Counted from the first letter of the stretch, positions 23,071 through 35,490 are shown. The stretch is 64,000 nucleotides of DNA from Clitoria ternatea (GCA_037962975.1 CM075671.1:11579001-11643000); one strand, 5' to 3'. Notes: generated from the letters alone by a model not told the origin. Numbers and translations are program-made.

Positions 23071-23468
23071 TGATTTATTCGCCTAAGGCGTATCCCCCTA
23101 GGATATAACAGCTCCTTCTAGGATAGACCTAGGATCAGAACTAGTAGAAATAAATTTTTTATGTAACCCAAGAACAAAGGAAACTATATCTGTGTTTTTG
23201 TATCTGTTATCTGTTTAGGGAGAGAGAAACTATTAATTAAAATAGGAGTAGAGTAGAGGTTAGTTAGATAATATCTGACTAAGTCAGAGATAATATCTAA
23301 CCAACTTAGAGATAAGCTTTGACTAAGTCTAAAGATAAGATTTGACTTAATCAAAGTTTATCTATAATTTATAAATAATATTTTATAAAAATACTTTGTT
23401 ACTCCTTTTTAATTAAAATAAGATAAAACATTATTTAAAACTTTTGAAATATAACATAATTTCCAACA
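23066..23468 (-). repeat. Right LTR of the layer-2 element, tip missing
   Basis: It aligns base for base in length (403 bp) with 8856-9258 of the left LTR, with about 12 differences by eye. It ends TTCCAACA immediately before the TSD AACCT. Confidence 0.75.
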
Positions 23469-25383
23469 AACCTATGCAAGGACTTGGACTATTATGACCT
23501 GTATGAATTGAACTATACCTATGCGAAGACTGGATTATATATACGGACTTATATAGATCTGTGCGATGAATGGACTATAAGGACTAAAAATCAACTTTAC
23601 TAATTTAAATAACCATTAAAATTTGAATTATATTTATGAGTGATATTTAGTTAATTTGATTTGATTATAATTAATAATATTTGAGTTTGATTAATGATAT
23701 TGTGCTTTATAATATTAGACCATGATTGATGATATATAATTGTGATTGATAATATTTGATTGTGATTGATGATATTACAATACTTGATTGTGATTGGTGA
23801 GTGATTGATGATCTTGTGATGTGGAGTTTGAGCATAAAACAAGCATGACAGGAACCTAAAACTCAGTAAGAATTTACTTATCTCCTACTTCCTTATTTAC
23901 TTATTCATTTTATTCAAGTTACTTTTGGGGAAATTTCTTAAGTTTCCAATGAAACTACATAAGTTTTTAGAAACCTTTTTTTATCTTTTAATATATATAT
24001 ATATATATATCCTTACTAAAATTAAGATTTTTAGTTAGTCAGAAAGAGAAAGAAAGAGAAATTATTTTATAAAAATAAATTTATACTAATATTTTAATAT
24101 ATGTATATATATTATTTTCAAAATGTATAAAAAATATTATACAAAATTTTCAAGTACTAAGAATTTAAAGATTGATAATTCTGAATTCGAGTGTTTAGTA
24201 ATTGATTTTGAATTGACCTATAAACTTTCTAAAGAAGGTTGTGAAATATATTTAAGGCTTTGAAACTCAAATCACAAAAATATTGATTTGTGAATGATAA
24301 AGAAGACTGTACTGAAAATTCTTCTGCGTGTGGCAGAACTTATTTAAGAGTTTGGAAATATACAGTTTATCGGGGTGGCTATGTTGTTATTTGTAGGCCC
24401 TGAAGATATAATTTATACTTGAGTTTCTAAAAGTTTTAACCAACTCAATACGCGAGTAGTTCATGCATCATAAATCATTAAAGAGAAATGAGATGTGATA
24501 TTGCCTGGGGACGGATGATAGAAACCGAGGATACATTAGAGGAGGCTTAATTGCGAGCCTTGGGATGAGAGGGTGTGAAAGGGTGCTTCAGGTGACCTGG
24601 GGTCGCTCCCTGGTGTCGGGTACTTTCACAATAAAAACCTTTTCAATCTGACTAGTCTCTAAGTGTTTCCATGCCAGTTGAGCTATTCATATGCCACGAA
24701 CGCATTTATGTTATTATTATCTAGAATTATGGAACAGCGTAAACTCCTGCTTGGCCTAGTGTAAATTAAAACTTTAAGGGCCCACATGCATAAACTAAAT
24801 AAGGTAGTGGCATTAAAAGCATTACATAACATTCATGTGATTGAGACATTCTATGTGGGTGGTTGTGAATGAAAATATAATTGTTATGTATGTGGAAACC
24901 CTATATTCATAATTGATTGTGTATGAGACTATGACTGATATTATTATTAGTTTGTGAAAACCCTTATGCTTATGTCTTATCTATAAGATATTATATTTTG
25001 TTTCTCACTCCTTCTTGTTTGAATTTGTGTCCAAAATAAATGTTGTGATATATAGCTAGCAGTCCAAGATGAAAGGATGTAATTACAAGAGGGTAAAGTG
25101 GCCTTATCCTCAATCGGATGAGTGAAGAAACATGACAATAGTAGGATTCCAAAAACCTATGGTTCGAGGGCTAGGAAATGATTGATCACAGTCGTAGTAG
25201 AGGTATAATTTAATTTTAGTTCACCTTATTACAATATCAAATTGGATAATTGTAACAAGGTGAATGTTAAACTTTGATACTATAATCTTTTATTACTTAT
25301 GATTTCTATAAATTTATTTTGTCATTATGGATAAATATTGAGAGACAATATTTTTTTATACTTTTAATATTCAAAGGAAATCA

Positions 25384-25461
25384 TATATATATATATATAT
25401 ATATATATACGTCGTTGTATACGCGAGATAAGAAATGATATATATATATATATATATATCT
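25384..25461. repeat. TA dinucleotide repeats near the end of the layer-1 5' LTR
   Basis: Two (AT)n tracts (about 25384-25410 and 25438-25460) are separated by a CG-containing spacer. Further TA tracts are at 23989-24010 and, in the 3' LTR, at 30118-30152, where the length differs between the LTR copies. Confidence 0.7.
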
Positions 25462-25526
25462 TTATAAAGTTTTTGAAAATCAAATAAGAATATACATATC
25501 TCGTGTATATAGGTGGTGTTACAAAG

Positions 25527-25538
25527 TGGTATCAGAGC
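25527..25538 (+). other. Primer-binding site for tRNA-iMet (layer 1)
   Basis: TGGTATCAGAGC starts three bases after the LTR end GTTACA (25523). This fixes the plus orientation and the LTR boundary of layer 1. Confidence 0.9.
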
Positions 25539-27294
25539 AGTTCAATCCAAAACAGCTTGGGCTATGGTCTTACTAGTCTGTTGTGTTCTCTGATGGTTAA
25601 GTTAGTCAAAAGATTCTATGCTTGATAGAGGAGGAGATTTTACAATTGGAGTAGATGACAAGAAGCAAGTGGAGAAAAGTTAGAGATAAAGAAGGAACTA
25701 GTCTTTAAGTTAATTAGAAGTATAAGTTAGAACTCTATAGTCTACTACTTGAAAAATGTTATTGTAGGGATTATCAGAGACTGGCCATTCTGAAGTCTTT
25801 CTTGACATTATTTAAGTATGGGCATTAATGTATGGTGGAATAATAAGGTAATATAGTTATTTCCTTTTATTCCAGATTTGATCTATGGTGCTTGATTCTT
25901 TAGTTAATATGTGATAATGAAATATTCAACATTTGCCTTTTTTTACACTATGGTATGGGAACAATAAGAGAGATAAGACAATAGAAAATCTTTAGGAATA
26001 TTTTGGTATGAATTTTAGAGTGGAGTTGTTATGACTTTGACTACTTAGTTATGAATTACTGGGACTGATCACCCCGAATGATTTACACTAAGTAGTAAAA
26101 GACATGTCAAATGAATGATGTTAAGTTCAATGAATTTAACCCTAGGTTAATGTGGTATATGGAGAAATGGAGATAAACTCAATAAATTCTATTAGGATAT
26201 TCCTTACCATGTCCTTAAAGTTGTAGAGATACTTATGTGAATTAGAATTCCAATGGGTAGATAAATGTTGTAATACGAAGCAGTATAACAAATTCTAAGA
26301 TAGAATCATAGTTTTCCTTTGGTGATATATTTTGAACAAAAAAGAATATATGGATGTATGCTTTATGAAAGAAATATGATAATTTGTTCACTAACTTATT
26401 TGGTATAACAAATAATCGTATTAGGAATTGTATCTCTGACTATTTGTATTGATTCTTCTTTTGTATGACATATAAGATATGCTAATTATTGTTTGATTTG
26501 ATGAAGTTTTTCTTTATGATGTCTGCGATTGAATAATATATATGATGGTTATGTATATAAATATATGAATTAATGAAACTTTTATGGTTGTGACATTGAA
26601 TGTAATCAATCATATATTGTTGAATTTTCTAAGTGTTTTATTATAGTGAGTATGTCAATAAAGAATCTAAAATAAGTACTATAAATCTTTAGGAGATAAT
26701 AATATTGGTTAATATTGAGAGATTGTGTCATAAAATATGTGTGTGATTCCTAACAATATGATACATGTTTATCAAGTTATTTTCTTTTAGTCATCAATTT
26801 TGTTCAATAAATATACATACCTAATATAAATCATTGTTATGTAATGACCATTGTAGATTTAAAATAAAGAAATTTGATTAGTAAACCATGAGGAAATAGA
26901 TATAAACCTTTACTTATTGATTTTCCTATGAAGAGAATTACATAAATCTTAGCTACCCATAACAAAAATTTAAGTGAGTATTTCTAAGTCGACGTAGTGA
27001 TTCATGATCATTTAAGATTAGATAATTTATCAAATCTATGTAATGGTTGTAGTTAATTATGATGGAATGTGCAATCACTTAGTTAAGGAATATTTAGTCC
27101 ATTATATAGGATAATAAGAATTGATTACATACTCTAAATTGTCATGAAGCAAAGAAACAAGTACAACACGGACTAAGAGATATTTATCCTTTTTCACTAG
27201 GATAATTTATTGTACATGATTACATTAAGGAAGATAAAGTAGAACATCTAGTACATCATAGTTAAACGATAAATGACCACTTATTTTCTAACAA

Positions 27295-27450
27295 TTACCA
27301 GAAAATCAAAGTAGTTAAGAGTTTTGGCAATACATAAAATACCCAAACTAGAGAAATCACCATAACGATTATAAGAAGTGAGGCAGTTGTTACCATAAAC
27401 TGTAATCCATCTTGCCTTCGTTCTTCATCACTTCTAGGAAGGTTGGCCAT
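27295..27450 (-). CDS. Hidden 51-residue putative single-pass membrane microprotein
   Basis: On the minus strand an ATG at 27450 opens a 51-codon frame ending in TAA at 27297-27295. The N-terminus is hydrophilic and charged (MANLPRSDEERRQDGLQF). A long hydrophobic segment follows at about residues 21-41 (TTASLLIIVMVISLVWVFYV), then a short tail ending IFW. That is the layout of a small single-pass membrane protein. A TATA box and three AACGG boxes lie upstream in the right order, with a CT-rich leader of about 75-100 nt. It runs antisense to the retroelement around it, and its composition is less AT-rich. I do not recognise the family. It could be a captured host gene or a chance ORF, but promoter-like and coding-like signs coincide here. 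Confidence 0.45.
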   Translation of the reverse strand: MANLPRSDEERRQDGLQFMVTTASLLIIVMVISLVWVFYVLPKLLTTLIFW

Positions 27451-27552
27451 CGAATAGTATGATAATACTTGAGAAAAAGATTGAAGAAATTAGATAGAAG
27501 AGAGAAACTAAGAAACCTTGAAGTGGTGATAGGAAGTGAGAATGGAATGAGA

Positions 27553-27613
27553 ATTTATAAGCAAGCAAGGGAGGGAGAGTTTGCAACGGTCATAAACGGC
27601 TAGTTGCTAACGG
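27553..27613 (-). promoter_or_regulatory. Putative promoter of the antisense microprotein ORF
   Basis: A minus-strand TATAAAT is at 27559-27553, about 100 nt before the ATG. Upstream lie three AACGG boxes (plus-strand 27585-27589, 27595-27599, 27609-27613), two of them within AACGGCTAGTT-like or AAACGGC contexts. AACGG is the core of the plant mitosis-specific activator bound by three-repeat MYB factors. Cell-cycle control is an inference from motif spacing only. Confidence 0.35.
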
Positions 27614-27967
27614 CTAGTTATCCAGTAATTAATTCTTAGCAGTCCATTTTACTATGTTACAAGTAGGGATTTTAATTAATGGATGTTATGGATTATATTA
27701 AGTAAGGTTTTAATAGATTGAGAAACATAATTATTGAGGTGTTTAGAGTTAACCATCAATTTATGATGAGCATAGTTAACAAAATAAAGAGGGTGATATT
27801 TTTGAGTTGAGGAGAAAATACCTGGTAAGATTAAAAGAAAGTAAATGGCAACATCAAGAAAAGGATACGTAATTATTTATAAAACTAGAAAACATATTAG
27901 GATAGTTCACTTAGTTTATCCTTAAGATTTATTTACAATATCAAATTTCGAGGATGAAATTTCTTTT

Positions 27968-27979
27968 AGGAAAGTAGAG
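27968..27979 (+). other. Polypurine tract of the layer-1 element
   Basis: AGGAAAGTAGAG lies one base before the 3' LTR start TGTAACATCC (27981). Confidence 0.75.
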
Positions 27980-28899
27980 TTGTAACATCCTATTTTCTAC
28001 TCAAATAAAAAAATAGATATTAATATCTCTTTAATGAGAAAATACTTACTATTAGTTAGTTTATTTTTAACTAATTAATATTTTTATAAAATTTTAGTAC
28101 TTATATTTAAATATTTTTGTAAATAGAATAAAATAAAATAAAAATAAAATAAAAATATGTTTATTTAACGAAGATTTTAAAATGGCTTAATTAGTATTCA
28201 CTAATTAAGAAAATTGTATTAAGAATTTTTAATATCTTTATTATTCACCATTTTTATCTTATGTTCCTATATTTATGTTTTTACATATTTAAGATTTAAC
28301 TCTTATTAGAATTTTAAAATAAAAATTTGAAGGAATTAGAATATGATTCCTTAGAACTTTTTGATCTATGCATTATTTATGATTTTCTAAAATTTTTTGA
28401 ATTTTTTAAATATTTAAAAATGACCAAAATACCCTTAACCTTTCATCTAATAACCAAAATATCACTACCGACATCATCGCTTACTTATTGCTTACATCAT
28501 TGATTGGTAAATACTTACATTATGAATAGTCACCAGTGGGTAAATACTTACATCATGAATAGTGACCGGTTGGTAAATACTTACATCATGAATAGTAAAA
28601 TAAATAATTAAGTAATCTTAAATAGTAAAATTCTCTTCCTATAAATAGATGACTCATTTACAATATTTTCACACCAAGATTAGAGAGAGAATCTAGAGAG
28701 ATAATGCTTAAGAAATTAATGGGAAGTAAACTCTTTTGGTAAAAAAAGATTCTACCAGAGGTGTAAGGTAATAATATCGTCTATATTCTTTTTATGATTA
28801 TTTAGTTTATTATTTTTAACACTCTTAAACCATTAATATACTAATACTATTATGAATAAGTTACTACGGTAAAAATAAATTACCACTATGTTATTTTTA

Positions 28900-29290
28900 C
28901 AATTTACTGTTACTATTCACATTTTACCATTTACTGTTATTATCCAAAATTTATCATTTACCGTTATTATTCAAAATTTATTAGTTACTGTTACTATTTA
29001 AAATTTACTATTTACCATTACTATTCAAAATTTACTATTTACCATTACTATTCAAAATTTACTATTTACCATTTCTATTTACGATTTATCATTTATTATT
29101 ACTATTTAAAATTTACTATTTACTATTATTATTCAAAATTTACTATTTATCATCGCTATTTACGATTTATCATTTACTGTTACTATTTAATGTTACTATT
29201 CACGATTTACTATTTATCATCATTATTTAAAAATTACTATTTACCATTACTATTAATGATTTACTAATTATTTATTTACTATTACTATGC
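28900..29290 (+). repeat. Minisatellite in the layer-1 3' LTR
   Basis: Same degenerate 24-26 bp unit as 8101-8485, with several units gained, lost or shuffled between the two LTRs. Confidence 0.75.
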
Positions 29291-30113
29291 ATAATTACTA
29301 TTTATCATTTCTGATAGTAATCTTAATTTTCATCGTATGCCTATACTGAAATAAATTAGTATTAATATTTTTTTTAGAACTCGAAGGCACAGAGCGAATT
29401 CAGTTTTGGTAACAATTCCAGGTAAGGGGGAGTGGGATAAAAATATAATATGAAAAGACATAAGAATAATAGGATGAGTCCCCTACTCCTTTTAAATTTA
29501 ATAATATTATTATTTTAAAAGAATAAATTTTAAAGTAAGTATCTTGTGTAACTTACTCTAAAGACCTGTATTCTTATAACCTATATGAACTGGACTAAAC
29601 CTATACAAGGACTTGGACTATTATGACCTATATGGACTGAACTATACCTATGCGAAGACTGAATTATATATACGGACTTATATAGACCTGTGTGAGGAAT
29701 GGACTATAAGGACTAAAAATCAACTCTACTAATTTAAATAACCATTAAAATTTGAATTATATTTATGAGTGATATTTAGTTAATTTGATTTGATATAATT
29801 AATAATATTTAAGTTTGATTAATGATATTGTGATTTATAATATTAGACCGTGATTGATGATATATAATTGTGATTGATAATATTTGATTGTGATTGATGA
29901 TATTACAATACTTAATTGTGATTGGTGAGTGATTGATAATCTTGTGATGTGGAGTTTGAGCATATAACAAGCATGACGGGAACCTAAAATTCAGTAAGAA
30001 TTTACTTATTTCCTACTTCCTTATTTACTTATTCATTTTTCTCAAGTTACTTTTGGGAAAATTTCTTAAGTTTCTAATGAAACTACATAAGTTTTTATAA
30101 ACCTCTTTTTATC

Positions 30114-30154
<41 letters not shown>

Positions 30155-31599
30155 TTACTAAAATTAAGATTTTTAGTTAGTCAAAAAGAGAAAGAAAGAG
30201 AAATTATTTTATAAAAATAAATTTATACTAATATTTTAATATATATATATATATTATTTTCAAAATGTATAAAAAATATTATACAAAATTTTCAAGTACT
30301 AAGATTTCAAAGATTGATAATTCTGAATTCGACTGCTTAGTAATTGATTTTGAATTGACCTATAAATAGGCGAGTAGTTCATGCATCATAAATCATTAAA
30401 GAGAAATGAGATGTGATATTGCCTGGGGATGGATGACAGAAACCAAGGATACATTAGAGAAGGCTTAATTGTGAGCCTTGAGATGAGGGGGTGTGAAAGG
30501 GTGCTTCAGGTGACCTGGGGTCGCTCCCTAGTGTCAGGTACTTTCACAATAAAATATAATTATTATGTATGTGGAAACCCTATATTCATAATTGATTGTG
30601 TATGAGATTATGACTGATATTATCATGGTTGTCAGAACCAGACCAGACCGGCCGGTCGAACCGGGAACCGGTGGCCTGTCCGGTCCGGATGCATGGGAAA
30701 ACCGGCCTCTATCTAAACCGGTCAAAAACCGGTGAAACCAGAAAAAACCGGGTTTACCCGGTTCAAACCTGGTCAGTTTTTTAAATTAAAAAAATATATA
30801 AACACCCAAAACGACGTCGTATTGGGTTCTAACTTAGGGCAAAATCCCATTTCTGATTGTCTTCTTCATTCATTCCTTCGTGCCTCTCCATTGTTGTGCG
30901 TCTTCATCATTCATTGTGGTGGTCCAGTGCCTCTTCGTCCATCATGTTCCAGATCGTCAAGCCTTCCATCGTGCAGTTGTGAAGCTTCCTCCTTCGCAGT
31001 GGTCGTCGAGCTCCCTCCCTCGCTGTGCCTCCATCTCTATTGATCAAAAAATCTATATGTACTCTATTCTGGAAACAACTATAATATAGTTATATAATCC
31101 TGTTTTCATGCTTCTTTTTTGCGGATGGTTTTGAACATTTTGAGTTTCTGAAATTCAAGGAAAATAATTGAAGTACAATGCTTAGTTCCCCTCAATATCA
31201 GAAATTTTTAGGATTGAAAGAAAGGGTTTGTATACTGTTGTTCTTTCTTTGTCTTAGTATGAAACAAGATTATTTACAACTAGAAATTTAAATTGCTTTC
31301 AGTTTATTTTGTGTTTCTTAAGATGCTGTACCCATTTTTCTTTTTAAAGGTGTTAATGACATGCTCAGATGAATAAGAAGGATAATCTTTTTACTTTTTT
31401 TTTAATTTTGTCTTTGTCTCATTGTGGTGAAGAAATTCCTATTCTTTTATGCTCATTTCTTTCTTCTTGATAAAAATTTTTATTTTATCAACATATAAGT
31501 GTTAATCACATGTTGTACCTATTCTTCTTGAATCCTTGTTTAAATATCCAGAAATTGTCATAAGCTATAACATTGTGAGGACTGATTTCAGGACTGATA

Positions 31600-32530
31600 A
31601 GGCACTGATAATATTAAAAATGCATTAGCTTTCCCTGCGTGGTCCAGCTTATAATGAATATTACATAGGCAATTACATAGGCAGTAACTGATTCAGGGAA
31701 TGTTACATAGGCAATTAGCTTTCAGGACTGATTCAGGGAATATTACATAGGCAATTACAGAGACAGTAACAAAGGTAGATAGAAAATTAGTGATCTGTAG
31801 CTATAATGAATAACTATAAATGCATTAGCTTTTCCTGCGTGGTCCAGCTTATAAAAGTTTCAAAAGCATTTAGGTTTATATCTATTTTATAATCACATAT
31901 CTAGTTAACCATTGTTAAGATTTTAGTAAAATCACATGAACAAGTTAAAAGCCAAAAAAATATAATAGACTCAAGTCTAATTAGTACTATATTATTATTA
32001 TATACCCAAACTAAATTGAATCTTATCTAGTAACTGGGTTGGATATTTTATTACCCTTTTAAAAAAATTTATCACATCTAATACTACTCAATTTAACTTA
32101 GACAATGTAATTTTAATTGAATTTAACATGAATTTCTAAGCATACTATAAATCCAAACACACTAATATAAACATGTGATTAAACGTGATTTTCATATAGA
32201 ATAATATAAAAAATCAAACATGCTATTCTTTTTTGTAACTTGATATAAAAATATAAAACTGAACTTTTTATTCTTTCTTATCTTTTCGAATAGTAATAAA
32301 AATGAAGGGAAGATATTTCATAAGCCATAACACTTAACTTGTTATTCTTTCTTATCTTTAATTAACTAATTGGTGTTGCTTTGCTTTGATTGGTGTTGCT
32401 TTGCTCCTAAACTGAAATTAATTGGTGTTGCTTTGCTTTGATTTGCTTTGCTCCTAAATTGAAATCAATTAGTATTGCTTTGCTTTGATTGCTCTATTTC
32501 ATAAACTAAAATTGCTTTGCTTTGATTGAC
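31600..32530 (+). repeat. Short tandem duplications inside the hAT element
   Basis: Around 31620-31860 the phrases GCATTAGCTTT(C/T)CCTGCG and GTTACATAGGCAATTA recur. Around 32360-32520 TTGCTTTGCTTTGATT recurs about four times. No coding potential is seen; these lie upstream of the transposase remnant. Confidence 0.6.
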
Positions 32531-32542
32531 TTATAGGATAAT

Positions 32543-35083
32543 ATGGATGCTAATGCTTCTAGATAACCCACAGTCTGACAAATAATCCTCTGATAGCATT
32601 TCTTCAGTTTGTGGAAAGACTGACCCTGCATGGGACCATTTTTCCTTTAGAAAAGAAGGAAAAACTAATGTCTATACTTGTCTATTTTGTGGCAATATAT
32701 ATAAAGGAGGGGGCATCAACATAATGAAACATCATCTTGCTAAGATAAGAGGTCAAATAAGCTCTTGTCCAAAAGTCCCTGAAGAGGTTCGTCATCAAAT
32801 AGAAGAGTCATTAAAGAAAGTCAAACTGAACAAAGAAAAAGAGGACCTTGATGAAGCATTTGGATGTAATGAAGAGGAAACACAAGACCGGTCATCTGCC
32901 TAAACAAATCTCAAAAGGAAAATTGATAGTCCTCTCTCTTCTTACTTTGCTCTGAGGACTTCCCCTGGTGCTCAACCATCCTTAAAAAGTGTATTGGCCA
33001 GCAAAACTGCAGTGCACAAAGCTAAGTTGGCAATTGCTAAGTGGATGTTTGATGCTTGCATTCCTTTTAATGCGGTAAATTCACCTTATTTTCAACCTTC
33101 CTTGGATGCTATTTGTGTTATTGGACCCGGTTTCAAAGGCCCATCTTATCATGAACTAAGGTTGAACTTGTTAGGAGATTGTAAGAAAGAGTGTCAATTA
33201 CTTATTGAGACACAACGGGCTAATTGGGCTAAGTCAGGGTGTACTATCATGGCCGATGGTTGGACTAATCAACGGCAACGAACTCTGATAAACTTTCTAG
33301 TTTATTGTCCTGCAGGTATATTATACAATTTATTTTAACTTTTAGAAGTCAATTTATTATGAATCACTTGTACTATCATGTTATGCAACTTTCTAGTTTA
33401 TTGGGCTAAATTCTAATTCCTATACAGGAATATCATTTGTGAAATCTGTTGATGCATCAAATGTTGTCAAAGATGCTAGCACATTATTCAACTTGTTTTC
33501 TGAAGTTATTCAGTGGGTTGGGCCTAGGAATGTTGTTCATGTAGTTACTGATAATGCAGCTAACTATGTAGCTGCTGGGAAAATGATACATGACAAGTAT
33601 GAAACAATTTTTTGGTCTCCGTGTGCTGCTCATTATTTAAATCTTTTGTTGAAGGACGTTGCTAGTATGCCATATGTGGCTGAACTTGCAACAAAGGCTT
33701 CAAAGATAACTATTTTTGTTTACAACCATATGGTTTTCTTGTCTTGGCTAAGGAAAAGAGCAGGCTGGAAAGAAATTGTACGTCGTGGGGTGACTAGATT
33801 TGCCACTACATTCATCACATTAAAAAGCATTTTTGATCACAAGAGTGATTTGCAAGCTTTGGTTGTGGACAAGCACTTCACAACTCATCAGTTAGCTAAG
33901 ACTTCAGCTGGAAAACTCTTTAATGCTATTGTCCTAGAAAATAAATTTTGGAAAGATTGTTTCACAATATCAAAAATTGTAGCCCCCATTATCACTTTGC
34001 TAAGGATTGTAGATGGTGATGAAAAACCTTCATTGGGTTATGTTTATGAAGGTATGCAAAGAGCAAAGAGTTCTATTAAGGAGATGTTTAAGGGTAACAA
34101 GGATCTGTATCATCCTTATACAGATATAATTAAGGCTAGATGGGACAAACATTTTAAGCGTCATCTTCATGCTGCTGCTTACTTCTTGAATCTAGCTTTC
34201 TTCTTTGAAGATATTTTTCATGAGAAAAGTAGAGTTTTGCATGCCTTACTTGATTTGTTTGATATAAAATCCTTTGGAATTGATTTAACTACTGGCATTC
34301 AAGAAAGCCAAATGTATCGTCAGCGACAAGGAAGCTTTAGCCGAGAAAGTGCTTATACTGTTACGAAGACAATACGGCCTGGTAAAATTTAATTAGCCTT
34401 CCTTATGTAATGCTTTTTTTATAATTTAAAGATTAATTATTGTTATCTAAAATTGATTCGTAATGTGTAGATGAATGGTGGAGATTGTATGGAAATAGTG
34501 CTCCAAATTTGCAAAAATTAGCCATACGCATCCTTAGCCAAACTGCATCTTCTTCTGGATGTGAGAGGAATTGGAGCCTTTTTGAATGCATTCACACAAA
34601 GAAAAGAAATAGACTAGAACATCAAAGATTAAATGATCTAGTTTATGTTGCTTACAACTTGCGTTTGAAGCATAGGTATATAGATTTTGTTTTAAAATGA
34701 AGCATATGTATGCTTAATGCAATTTTATGATGATTCAAAAAAATGATATGTGTTTCTTTACTGTTTAGGGTGCAAAATAAACAACCAAACTTTGATCCTG
34801 TTGATTATGAATCAATTGACAAAGTTGATTTTTGGGTTGTTGATGAAGCAATATCTCTTGAGTTTAGTGCTGATGATATTGAAGATATAATTCCTCATGA
34901 AGATGCAATTCCAGTGTTTGATGGTGAGTCGTGAATGGTTTACTAACATTTTCAATCAATTTAATAGGTGTTCAAGAAGTTGACATTGAAGAGCTACTGG
35001 TATTGGAACCAACCCGTGCAAGTGATCAAGGTCTTAGTGGAGAAGATGACATATGTGTTGGAATTGATCTTGATGATTATTAA
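32543..35083 (+). pseudogene. Decayed hAT transposase (BED, DUF659, dimerisation domain)
   Basis: Exons can be followed: a BED-type zinc finger (CLFCG ... KHHLAK) at about 32630-32760; a DUF659-like part with MADGWTNQRQ ending at donor 33316; then 33428-34381 with VTDNAANYVAAG and CAAHYLNLLLKD; 34471-34675 with the C-terminal dimerisation signature (SSSGCERNWS); 34769-34923; and 34968-35083 ending TAA. Splice junctions GT/AG at 33316/33427, 34382/34470, 34676/34768 and 34924/34967 keep frame. It is broken near the N-terminus: the first ATG (32543) meets TAA at 32564 in another frame, TAA occurs at 32583 in the BED frame, and TAA at 32901-32903 separates BED from DUF659. The catalytic and dimerisation parts are otherwise open, so the decay looks fairly recent. 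Confidence 0.85.
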
Positions 35084-35490
35084 AATTATGTTTAAAGTTT
35101 AGTAGTTTATTTTCTCATTATGTCGAATTTTAGTGGACATGTTTTTATTTTTTATTTTACTTGGTTTGGTTTGGACTACTATGTGTTTAAATTCTAATAC
35201 ACTTGTTGAATTTTTATTTTACTTGGTTTGATTTGGACTATGTATGGTTTCAATCAATTTGTTAGGTGTTTAAGAAATTCTTATTTTCCATCAATTTTTT
35301 GGATTTTTATAAATATTAAGTTATTTACCAATTAATTAATTATTGTTTAATAAATAATAATTTATTACTACCAGTTCAACCACGGTTCAACCGCCGGTTG
35401 GACCAATGACCCTTGAACCGGTGCCCTCACCGGTTCAATGACCGGTCCGGTTCTGAGAACATTGGATATTATTATTAGTTTGTGAAAACC

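Larger units (their letters stand above)
8803..23468 (-). mobile_element. Layer 2: copia-like non-autonomous LTR element
   Basis: It sits in the layer-1 5' LTR with a perfect 5-bp TSD AACCT (8798-8802 and 23469-23473). On the minus strand the LTR reads TGTTGGAAATTATG to CTCTCAACA. The sequence ATGTGGAGAT just upstream of the 3' LTR (minus strand, about 9259-9270) resembles the purine tract typical of copia elements. Its own internal DNA is 9259-9521 plus 18805-22666 (about 4.1 kb), with no gag-pol. No tRNA-iMet primer site is seen at the rearranged right end. The Tekay-like element 9527-18799 is inserted in it. Confidence 0.75.
7183..25523 (+). repeat. 5' LTR of the layer-1 element, split by a nested insertion
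   Basis: LTR sequence is at 7183-8802 and resumes at 23474-25523 after the layer-2 element and its TSD. It ends GGTGTTACA three bases before the primer-binding site. The split is confirmed by the uninterrupted copy at 27981 onward, which reads straight across the insertion point. Confidence 0.8.
25539..27967 (+). other. Internal region of the layer-1 element, no gag-pol
   Basis: It is AT-rich without a long ORF on the plus strand. Near its end a stretch reading TTCGAGGATGAAATTTC (about 27947-27965) matches the sequence just before the purine tract in the Tekay-like element, supporting common ancestry. The only coding candidate is the antisense 51-codon ORF at 27295-27450. Confidence 0.6.
30624..35464 (+). 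mobile_element. Layer 4: hAT DNA transposon
   Basis: The 4841-bp element has an 8-bp TSD GATATTAT on both sides (30616-30623 and 35465-35472). Imperfect ~16-bp ends read CATGGTTGTCAGAACC and, inverted, CAATGTTCTCAGAACC. Both subterminal zones (about 30640-30780 and 35380-35455) are rich in ACCGG/CCGGT words, likely transposase-binding repeats. The interior carries a decayed transposase gene. The empty site is the layer-1 5' LTR near 24940-24950, which reads through without the insertion. Confidence 0.92.
7183..35490 (+). mobile_element. Layer 1: non-autonomous gypsy (Tekay-like) LTR element
   Basis: The 5' LTR (7183-8802 plus 23474-25523, about 3.7 kb) and a shortened 3' LTR (27981-30623 plus 35473-35490) flank a 2.46-kb internal region. 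The LTR starts TGTAACATCC (T replaced by G in the left copy) and ends GGTGTTACA. A tRNA-iMet primer site follows the 5' LTR and a purine tract precedes the 3' LTR. No gag-pol is present, so it would depend on another element's proteins. The 3' LTR lacks two internal blocks and about its last 560 bp; that deletion also removed the right TSD and a small part of the MITE. By eye the LTRs differ by about 4-5% over 600 bp. Confidence 0.8.
27981..35490 (+). repeat. 3' LTR of layer 1, deleted and split by a hAT element
   Basis: LTR sequence is at 27981-30623 and 35473-35490. Compared with the 5' LTR it lacks a block after TTGACCTATAAA (near 30366) and another after CACAATAAAA (near 30555). Beyond GTGAAAACCC (35490) it breaks into MITE DNA, so about 560 bp of LTR end are missing. 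The short shared words at the breakpoints suggest deletion by illegitimate recombination. Confidence 0.75.

Noticed and set aside
30732..31089. ORFs of 103 and 69 codons at the 5' end of the hAT element
   Set aside because: They overlap the CCGGT-rich subterminal zone and a leader-like stretch, in different frames, and do not join to the transposase exons.
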